Source: Lachnospiraceae bacterium (GTDB lineage Bacteria > Bacillota > Clostridia > Lachnospirales > Lachnospiraceae). Taken from it: a stretch of 5,434 bases of DNA. The translations under genes and the position numbers were made by a program. The notes under the pieces were generated by a model, which saw nothing but the letters and a program-made list of their open reading frames with translations, was not told the origin of the DNA and did not search any database. Shown one piece after another: positions 1-4,821 of the stretch. The stretch lies in NCBI GenBank assembly GCA_031285465.1, contig JAITWD010000171.1:1-5434 (forward strand), given 5' to 3'. Numbering within the stretch: position 1 is the first letter of the stretch; every line of letters starts with the position of its first letter.

Positions 1-2828
1 CGGGTGATGGTTGCGCCATTGGAAACTGATGTATCTTGAGTTAAGGTCAGTGTGTAAGCACCGGTTGTCACGCATCCGGCTTCAAAATGGTAAGTTTGTC
101 CGGCAACAAGTGTATAATAGATGGTAAAATCGCTACTGCCATACGGTCCGGTTACATTTTCATACATGCGATCAATATCCACTCGTGTCATATCTGACCG
201 ATCAAGGACAACAACCGCTTCGGTAATATGTGTTGGTAATGGCACCCACGAAGGGATTGTTCCACCACCAGCATCCATCCAACCGCCACCGCTAATCTCA
301 CGATTAGAACTTTTGAGGATATAGGTACCGGTCTTTTGCGGAGTGAAATTATAATATCTTTTCTGACCTTGCTGATCGACTGTAACCCGAACTGGCACGT
401 CCAACGAAATAGTAGTATCTTTGGTCAGGGTTAATGTATAGGCACCGGTTGAATCCGCACGACCACCCGCCTCAAAAAGATAGGCCTCTCCAGCATCCAG
501 TAAATATAACACCACCAAATCGCTTTTTCCATAAGGACCACTCACGATCTCTTTACTGCTTACCGGTTCTTTCAGACTCTTCTGCGAATCATACAGTGTC
601 CCCATCGGTTCAGTGATATAAGTTGGTAACGGCACCCAGTTAGGTATTGATCCGCCACCAATATCTACGTATCCCCCTCCAGTGATTTCCGCTCCAGAAC
701 TGGTGAAGATGTAGTAGCCTGACTCGGTCGGGGTGAAACTATAATATTCCTTATGCTCCGGCGCACTGAGCGTCACCCGCAACGACTCGTCGATATTGAT
801 GGGGGTTATATTTCTGGTAACCGTTAAAGTGTATGTCGTCGTAATTCCCGAACCGACACTGGCCTCGATGAAAATGGTCTCTCCAGCGATAAGATTTCTG
901 GTGATGACCTTTTCGTTGCCTCGATAATTATAATTATTTGTAACCACCATATCGGTAATCGCTGCCATCGTGATCAGTTGTCCTCCCACCAGGTCGGAGA
1001 CGGTGAAAACATATGAACCGGTCGAGGGGGCTGTAAACTCATAACTTTTTATCGGTTGATATTTAGGATTACCGATCAGCTCCACTCTTTCCGGTGTATC
1101 AAGTAATAACTCCGCTTCAAGTTTATTTACCGCAATCGAATAATAGGCCGGTGTTGAATCGGGAGAACCGGCAGCAATGTAAACCCGCTCCCCCTGCGCA
1201 AGTTCACGGGTAATCTTAAAGTTTTGGCCCAAACCGCCGTCATCATATGCTCCGCCCCCCAGAGGTGCCCACGAAGCATCATATAACCATGCGCACGGAT
1301 CGCCGGTATTCTGAGTACTGTAGAAGGTATAGGTTCCTGCGGTCGAAGCCTCCACATAATAATATTGCAATTGCGTGGATGTCACCCCCTGCGCCTCCGC
1401 TATTTCCGGTATCCCATACGCATAAATGGGTTTCGCTTTTTCTCGATCGGTGTTAATTGTCCCTTCCGTATAGGTAGCCGTTATCCCATTCAAACGCCTC
1501 TTAGGCGTATACTCTGCACTCGTCACATTATCTCTGATAAATTTAAGGCTTTCCACCGTCGTCGGGTATTCATTATCGTTCAGATCTCCTATTTTAACCG
1601 TTAGGGGAGCACTCTCATCGCCGATATCGAATAGGAAGGTATGCATTGAAACCGTTCCCTTCTTGCCGTTAAAAGAGTATGGACCGCCTAATCGCTCGAT
1701 AACCCTTTGGGAGCCAACCTGGATCATGACATCATCCCGCTTGGCACCAGTCAGGGTAATTTCTACGGTCGAGTTAAGGTCATATTCCGCCACCTTGATC
1801 CAATGGTATGCATAATCACTAAATATTGCTTTCCTATTTACCTGATTGTAAGCATCAGCGTCCGAATTAGATTCTCTGTTCATCGCATCATACATGATCC
1901 ACATAAATCCTCTATTACCATATGTAAGTCCATGAGAATTAGCTATTTTAAAGGCACCTCTTTCAAACTCTTCAATTATACCATTATGATCAAAATCATA
2001 TTCTATGCTATCATCATAACCGACGATGACCACCGCATGACCACTAAATCTCCCCGGAGCATCAACCAGTTGGGTGACGATTTCTTCTCCATATCCTTCA
2101 TTTATGATGTCCTTTGTCCCCCATCCATTCGGACTATACCAACCATCAAAATCATCAGTACTGATCTGAATGATATATCCACTATTTAAAAGATTTTTCA
2201 TTTTATCCAGGTCCGGATCCTGGTAACCGCTAATCGGGGTCAGGTTAGCTGGACTTCCATAAATTTCCCGGTAATAAGCCGACACCCTTGTTTCTAATGC
2301 CTGCCGTCGCTCCTCCGGATCATCACACCATTCCAGATTGTTAGCCCCCGGTCTACTTGTCGCATACGAGAATGACGACCATCTTGCCGCGCCCATTGTT
2401 TGTAATATATGATAGTTATCGCTCTCAGATGTCCCTGTGATCTCTTCATCACCGGTCGGATTCAAATAATTATATGTCCATTTAGGTGAGAACACATAGT
2501 CGGACTCTCCCTGGGCATTCAATTCATCGGGGTAAAGCTTTGATGCTACCGCATATGAATACTGATAATAGGTGGTCGCCCATGATGCACACGCACCCCA
2601 ATTGCCCTGATTGCCTATCTCCGGAAAATATGGACTCTTTTTAGCCTTATTTAATGGATCGACACTCAGATCCACACTTTCGGGCAATGGTCCCGGCTTT
2701 AGGTCTGGTATATCCGCCGCCAAAGCCATGATCACCATATTATCACTTAGGTTTAATGGATTCCCTGACAGGGCAAGAAAAATTGTAAATACGAACAGTA
2801 ACGTGGCTCTTATGATCTTTTTCTTCAT
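1..2828 (-). CDS. Secreted papain-family (C1A) cysteine peptidase with C-terminal PPC-like beta-sandwich repeats (3' end beyond the window)
   Basis: The frame stays open for 942 codons from the ATG at 2828 to the left edge. GGAGG lies 8 nt upstream of that ATG, which fixes the start. Residues 1-38 form a Sec signal peptide (MKKK start, hydrophobic core, ALAA near 35-38). The peptidase domain covers about 40-345. It shows oxyanion Gln74 and nucleophile Cys80 in GNQGNWGACASWA (the six-residue spacing of papain), His264 in SGHAVVIVGYDD and Asn297 in FKIANSHG. No I29-type inhibitory propeptide is visible. A canonical EF-hand loop (Asp278 to Glu289) sits between His and Asn. Residues about 346-481 form a linker or beta domain I do not recognise. 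PPC-like modules follow at about 482-569, 570-674, 675-804 and 805-934, and another begins at 935. By family, it should hydrolyse extracellular or surface proteins, with the modules binding surfaces or substrate. The substrate is unknown. The catalytic assignment is strong and the module naming is inference. Confidence 0.93.
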   Translation of the reverse strand, partial: MKKKIIRATLLFVFTIFLALSGNPLNLSDNMVIMALAADIPDLKPGPLPESVDLSVDPLNKAKKSPYFPEIGNQGNWGACASWATTYYQYSYAVASKLYPDELNAQGESDYVFSPKWTYNYLNPTGDEEITGTSESDNYHILQTMGAARWSSFSYATSRPGANNLEWCDDPEERRQALETRVSAYYREIYGSPANLTPISGYQDPDLDKMKNLLNSGYIIQISTDDFDGWYSPNGWGTKDIINEGYGEEIVTQLVDAPGRFSGHAVVIVGYDDSIEYDFDHNGIIEEFERGAFKIANSHGLTYGNRGFMWIMYDAMNRESNSDADAYNQVNRKAIFSDYAYHWIKVAEYDLNSTVEITLTGAKRDDVMIQVGSQRVIERLGGPYSFNGKKGTVSMHTFLFDIGDESAPLTVKIGDLNDNEYPTTVESLKFIRDNVTSAEYTPKRRLNGITATYTEGTINTDREKAKPIYAYGIPEIAEAQGVTSTQLQYYYVEASTAGTYTFYSTQNTGDPCAWLYDASWAPLGGGAYDDGGLGQNFKITRELAQGERVYIAAGSPDSTPAYYSIAVNKLEAELLLDTPERVELIGNPKYQPIKSYEFTAPSTGSYVFTVSDLVGGQLITMAAITDMVVTNNYNYRGNEKVITRNLIAGETIFIEASVGSGITTTYTLTVTRNITPINIDESLRVTLSAPEHKEYYSFTPTESGYYIFTSSGAEITGGGYVDIGGGSIPNWVPLPTYITEPMGTLYDSQKSLKEPVSSKEIVSGPYGKSDLVVLYLLDAGEAYLFEAGGRADSTGAYTLTLTKDTTISLDVPVRVTVDQQGQKRYYNFTPQKTGTYILKSSNREISGGGWMDAGGGTIPSWVPLPTHITEAVVVLDRSDMTRVDIDRMYENVTGPYGSSDFTIYYTLVAGQTYHFEAGCVTTGAYTLTLTQDTSVSNGATIT
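27..416 (-). repeat. 130-residue tandem module, copy B (residues about 805-934 of the peptidase)
   Basis: This is the second 390-bp unit, directly adjoining copy A in the same frame. It carries YYNFTPQKTGTYILKS, GGGWMDAGGGTIPSW (847-861), LPTHITE, TGPYG and GAYTLTLT at the positions expected from a 130-residue period. The DNA is also recognisably similar: gttggtaa followed by ggcaccca recurs at 232-248 and 622-638. The copies are diverged enough to be an old duplication. A further unit begins at residue 935 (TSVSNGATITR) and is cut by the left edge. Confidence 0.85.
417..806 (-). repeat. 130-residue tandem module, copy A (residues about 675-804 of the peptidase)
   Basis: This is the first of two adjacent 390-bp units in the peptidase gene. 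The protein unit has a core of the form YYSFTPTESGYYIFTS (about 695-710), then a Gly-rich segment with GGGYVDIGGGSIPNW (717-731), LPTYITE, SGPYG and a closing GAYTLTLT strand. Copy B has matching residues exactly 130 positions later: Tyr695/825, Phe698/828, Gly704/834, Gly717/847. The strand pattern resembles bacterial pre-peptidase C-terminal (PPC) beta-sandwich domains with an inserted Gly/Trp loop. The boundaries are approximate. Confidence 0.85.
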
Positions 2829-2836
2829 AGCGGTTT

Positions 2837-2843
2837 CCTCCTC
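2837..2843 (-). promoter_or_regulatory. Shine-Dalgarno site of the C1A peptidase gene
   Basis: On the minus strand GAGGAGG ends 8 nt before the ATG at 2828. It is close to the full anti-16S complement at normal spacing. It decides the start, and the Lys-rich signal peptide begins immediately after it. Confidence 0.9.
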
Positions 2844-2892
2844 ATTCTGAGCGATAAAGATTTGCCTATTGTTCCTTAACCGGAAAACGATT

Positions 2893-2922
2893 TGCTTATT
2901 ACTAATTGTAATATCATAAGCA
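2893..2922 (-). other. Leader hairpin upstream of the C1A peptidase gene
   Basis: TGCTTAT (2893-2899) pairs with ATAAGCA (2916-2922), a 7-bp stem. The 16-nt interval can alternatively form a second AT-rich stem, ATTAC (2898-2902) with GTAAT (2908-2912). It falls inside the predicted 5' untranslated leader, about 65 nt before the ATG. No U-tract follows, so it is not a terminator. A role in mRNA stability or regulator binding is possible but not shown. I matched no known riboswitch class. Confidence 0.4.
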
Positions 2923-2958
2923 GACTGACGATTTTTACCATTTTATGTCATTTATTAT

Positions 2959-2987
2959 ATATTACCAGTTTATATGCAATATGTCAA
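2959..2987 (-). promoter_or_regulatory. Sigma-A type promoter of the C1A peptidase gene
   Basis: On the minus strand TTGACA (2987-2982, perfect -35) is followed by a 17-bp spacer and TAATAT (2964-2959). The -10 is preceded by TGG, so it also has the extended -10 TGn element. The predicted start of transcription near 2951 gives a leader of about 120 nt. The promoter lies downstream of the terminator that closes the collagen-like gene, so the peptidase is probably transcribed independently. Confidence 0.8.
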
Positions 2988-3109
2988 ATCGTCTTATCAA
3001 ACATAAAACTTATTTTCTCCCCGCGTTACAAAGCATTTTATCGCCATGTGTTCGTCTTGCCACAAGATAATTTGTCCTATAAGTGCACATTCCCTGTGCT
3101 TTAACCTTT

Positions 3110-3138
3110 AAAAACACCCATCCTTTCAAAATAGGGTG
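3110..3138 (-). terminator. Possible weak secondary terminator
   Basis: On the minus strand CACCC (3138-3134) and GGGTG (3119-3115) form a 5-bp GC-rich stem around a 14-nt loop, followed directly by TTTTT. It lies downstream of the strong hairpin at 3193-3239 and could act as a backup. The stem is short and the loop large, so it may be chance. Confidence 0.3.
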
Positions 3139-3192
3139 GAAATGGGGTAAAAATGAAACTATGAGGCTTTATTTTTTTAATTTTTAAATTAT

Positions 3193-3239
3193 AAAAATCA
3201 GAGCGGGTCACTTTTTATTTAGTGATCGAGCTCTGATTT
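3193..3239 (-). terminator. Rho-independent terminator of the collagen-like gene
   Basis: On the minus strand AAATCAGAGC (3239-3230) pairs with GCTCTGATTT (3204-3195). An inner TCACT/AGTGA stem continues across a small internal loop to an 8-nt loop at 3213-3220. A T-tract follows (A's at 3193-3197 on the plus strand). It lies about 40 nt after the stop codon of the collagen-like gene. The T-tract is on one side only, so it should work for the minus strand. Confidence 0.88.
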
Positions 3240-3278
3240 AAACCAATTACTATAATCCTTTTGTGGCTTGACTAGGTC

Positions 3279-4196
3279 TTATACATTAGCGCCATTCGGA
3301 CCTATAATAAGTCCACTCCTGGTTCTTTCATCTATTACCAAACCAGATAAAGAACCAGTAGTTATCTTGTGGATCGTTCCCGCATAATCAGCGACATAAG
3401 CAACTCTATTATTTGAGCCGTCTGCATCTATTACAAATGCATCTGCCCTATAAACGCGTATGGCAACATGCTTATTTGATATTTTACAATTTCTAACATG
3501 CAGCCTACTATTCATTGCGCATATTCCATAAAATTTATGAGCATCTGCCGTGCCTGCAATAGCATTACAATACGTAAATTCAACAATACCAGTATTATAG
3601 CACAGATCAAAGCATAAATCACTTGTGGCCGTTGATGTCAAGCCACTTATAAAAACACCAGGAATACTACAATTAAAAATCATCAACCTCATAATATTGT
3701 GTGTAGTCACACCAACCGCATTAGCCCCATGAATAGTAATACTGCCTGAACCGCTAAATCGCTCAATAAGTATTTCGCCATCGTATGTACCGGGATTGAT
3801 GATAAATTTCACATCCGCCATCAGCAACTTTGGTAGCGCATCAATTTCGCTCTGTAAATCCACAATATCAATGGTTTTTTGGATCGGGATGGTTAAGCTA
3901 TCACAACGGCACGGATCACCCGATGGTCCCTGTGATCCTGGCGGTCCGGCAGGGCCTGTCTCACCTTGTTCTCCCTTAGCACTAACTCCGGTATCAACAC
4001 CACCGATGAACCAGTTCCCATTCTCACCAATCGTCGGATAATTACCAGTGTTATCGTTTGCGCTGTCATTTGCATTGCCACAACATTCTTCGTAACTACA
4101 TTCTTGTGGCCGAGAATGATATCCACATCCTCTACATCCATTAAAAGATTCACAGCAATAGCATGGCATACAGTTTCTTTTTGGTAAACAATACAT
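3279..4196 (-). CDS. Cys-rich / collagen-like / beta-helix surface or tail-fibre-like protein
   Basis: This is a complete 305-residue gene with AAAGGGG ending 9 nt before its ATG. The first 39 residues hold ten cysteines (3, 9, 12, 14, 15, 21, 24, 33, 38, 39), including CYCC and ECC clusters. Residues 53-74 (YPTIGENGNWFIGGVDTG...) match a linker common in phage tail-fibre and gut-bacterial adhesin proteins. Residues 75-95 are seven Gly-X-Y triplets (GPAGPPGSQGPSG core), a short collagen-like stretch that may trimerise. From about 125 to the end, short beta-strands (FIINPGTYDGEILIERFSGSG, then repeated I/V-x-N/C turns) suggest a pectin-lyase-like right-handed beta-helix. No signal peptide or membrane segment is seen, so export is unexplained. 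Options are a spore-surface/exosporium filament (Cys-rich head plus collagen stalk) or a domesticated phage receptor-binding protein. The gene is visibly more AT-rich than its neighbours, which is compatible with acquisition. The domain order is seen in the sequence, and the function is inferred. Confidence 0.85.
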   Translation of the reverse strand: MYCLPKRNCMPCYCCESFNGCRGCGYHSRPQECSYEECCGNANDSANDNTGNYPTIGENGNWFIGGVDTGVSAKGEQGETGPAGPPGSQGPSGDPCRCDSLTIPIQKTIDIVDLQSEIDALPKLLMADVKFIINPGTYDGEILIERFSGSGSITIHGANAVGVTTHNIMRLMIFNCSIPGVFISGLTSTATSDLCFDLCYNTGIVEFTYCNAIAGTADAHKFYGICAMNSRLHVRNCKISNKHVAIRVYRADAFVIDADGSNNRVAYVADYAGTIHKITTGSLSGLVIDERTRSGLIIGPNGANV

Positions 4197-4203
4197 AATT
4201 CAT

Positions 4204-4212
4204 TCCCCTTTC
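4204..4212 (-). promoter_or_regulatory. Shine-Dalgarno site of the collagen-like gene
   Basis: GAAAGGGGA on the minus strand ends 7 nt before the ATG at 4196. An out-of-frame ATG lies between them at 4203-4201, but it is too close to the site to be favoured. The 4196 start is supported. Confidence 0.8.
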
Positions 4213-4232
4213 ACTTTCTTTTTAATTTTTTT

Positions 4233-4248
4233 GAGCACACGTATACTC
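4233..4248. promoter_or_regulatory. 16-bp imperfect palindrome upstream of the collagen-like gene
   Basis: GAGCACACGTATACTC is symmetric around ACGT, and its only mismatches are C/T or G/A transitions. In the minus-strand RNA these become G-U pairs, but there would be no loop, so a dimeric DNA-binding protein site is the more natural reading. It lies 37 bp upstream of the ATG, in the region where a promoter or leader is expected. I found no clear sigma-A promoter nearby. Confidence 0.35.
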
Positions 4249-4314
4249 TGTAATAATCATATCTAATTTAAACTCCTGCTGGTTACCCATTAACAATTAT
4301 CAACGAAATTCATT

Positions 4315-4343
4315 AAAAAACCGTCACTTCATTAGGTGACGGT
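4315..4343 (-). terminator. Rho-independent terminator after the small acidic ORF
   Basis: On the minus strand ACCGTCAC (4343-4336) pairs with GTGACGGT (4327-4320) around an 8-nt loop, and a TTTTTT tract follows (A's at 4315-4320 on the plus strand, sharing the last base with the stem). It lies about 37 nt beyond the stop codon at 4381-4383. It indicates that transcription really crosses the small ORF. Confidence 0.88.
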
Positions 4344-4380
4344 CTTAATATTCTTATTCTATTTTGGTATCATGTATAAA

Positions 4381-4629
4381 CTACATATCCCCTACCATCT
4401 TATTCGGATCACTCACCTCCCCCTGCATCACCGGTTCAACCGGTGGCGTTACTACCGCTTCATCCGCCGGCGGATTTAATTCGACCACCGTTTCTTCACT
4501 CTCTGAGATCACCGTTGGATAATCTTCTGTGTTCGCTGGCGTTGGATCGGAGATAAATGCTTCGGCCGGCTCGCGCTGAAGCAATAAGCAAACCGCACAG
4601 ATGGTGGCGCTTGGATTGTTAAGTTCCAT
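4381..4629 (-). CDS. Small acidic Pro-rich hypothetical protein (start uncertain)
   Basis: I do not recognise this gene. From the in-frame ATG at 4629 it encodes 82 residues beginning MELNNPSATICAVCLLLQ. The roughly 60-residue tail is rich in Asp, Glu, Pro, Val and Thr (for example PPADEAVVTPPVEP). No transmembrane segment or clear signal peptide is present. The ATG lacks a recognisable Shine-Dalgarno sequence. The frame can be extended to a GTG at 4716, but that codon sits inside the terminator hairpin at 4685-4724 and the extra residues look random. Support for a real gene comes from the strong terminator 37 nt after its stop and from the non-random acidic composition. It may be a small accessory protein, or the surviving 3' part of a gene whose 5' end was lost. 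The stop is TAG. Confidence 0.5.
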   Translation of the reverse strand: MELNNPSATICAVCLLLQREPAEAFISDPTPANTEDYPTVISESEETVVELNPPADEAVVTPPVEPVMQGEVSDPNKMVGDM

Positions 4630-4684
4630 TTTAGCGACATTTCTGATATTGATGCTTTGAATCCTAATGGATGCGAATAGAAGT

Positions 4685-4724
4685 AAAAAAGAAAGAAAGT
4701 GCCATGATATCTGCACTTTCTTTC
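4685..4724 (-). terminator. Rho-independent terminator of the carbohydrate-binding-module gene
   Basis: On the minus strand GAAAGAAAGTGC (4724-4713) pairs perfectly over 12 bp with GCACTTTCTTTC (4702-4691) around a 10-nt loop containing GATATC. TTTTTT follows (A's at 4685-4690 on the plus strand). It lies about 97 nt after the stop of the upstream gene, rather far for a terminator, and just before the small acidic ORF. It could also serve as an attenuator for that ORF. Confidence 0.85.
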
Positions 4725-4766
4725 ACTAAATGGTATTCAAACAAACCCGTGTGTTCTCAAACCAAA

Positions 4767-4793
4767 ATATTATCAACCCTATTTAGCCGTCAA
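4767..4793 (-). promoter_or_regulatory. Candidate weak promoter between the right-edge gene and the small ORF
   Basis: On the minus strand TTGACG (4793-4788) is followed by TAATAT (4772-4767) with a 15-bp spacer, 2 bp short of ideal. If used, the transcript would meet the hairpin at 4685-4724 before reaching the small ORF, which would fit an attenuation arrangement. The match may be chance in AT-rich DNA. Confidence 0.3.
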
Positions 4794-4821
4794 TTATGAA
4801 TTTCAAAATGAAACCTTATCT

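Larger units (their letters stand above)
2829..3278. other. 450-bp intergenic region between the collagen-like gene and the peptidase gene
   Basis: No convincing coding sequence is present. The few open frames are short, AT-rich and lack ribosome binding sites. From right to left it holds a strong terminator (3193-3239), a weak hairpin with a T-tract (3110-3138), a small GC-richer hairpin (3085-3099), an unassigned stretch at 3000-3080, and the peptidase promoter and leader (2829-2990). The motif ACGATTT occurs at 2887-2893 and 2928-2934, and in inverted orientation at 2986-2992 just upstream of the -35 box. Confidence 0.7.

Noticed and set aside
1707..2189. 160-residue open frame on the plus strand
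   Set aside because: It lies antisense to the peptidase domain, where the minus frame carries the catalytic His and Asn. It has no ribosome binding site, and its composition is that of a reverse-frame shadow.
2892..3104. 70-residue open frame on the plus strand in the intergenic gap
   Set aside because: It starts at a TTG without a ribosome binding site, runs through the peptidase promoter and leader, and its hydrophobic composition simply reflects AT-rich DNA.
3040..3130. Cyclic-di-GMP (GEMM-type) riboswitch
   Set aside because: The sequence has GGACAAA and GACGAAC stretches that loosely recall the class I consensus, but the conserved GCAAAGCC core and the tetraloop/receptor arrangement are missing.
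3893..4153. 86-residue minus-strand frame, and the plus-strand frames at 3796-4041 and 3966-4187
   Set aside because: All overlap the collagen-like gene in other frames. The repetitive Gly-X-Y coding produces open shadow frames (for example DRQDHRDHRV).
4800..4821. Terminator directly after the stop of the right-edge gene (TTTCA/TGAAA)
   Set aside because: The stem is only 5 bp, AT-rich, has a 3-nt loop and no following T-tract. The 12-bp hairpin at 4685-4724 is far better.
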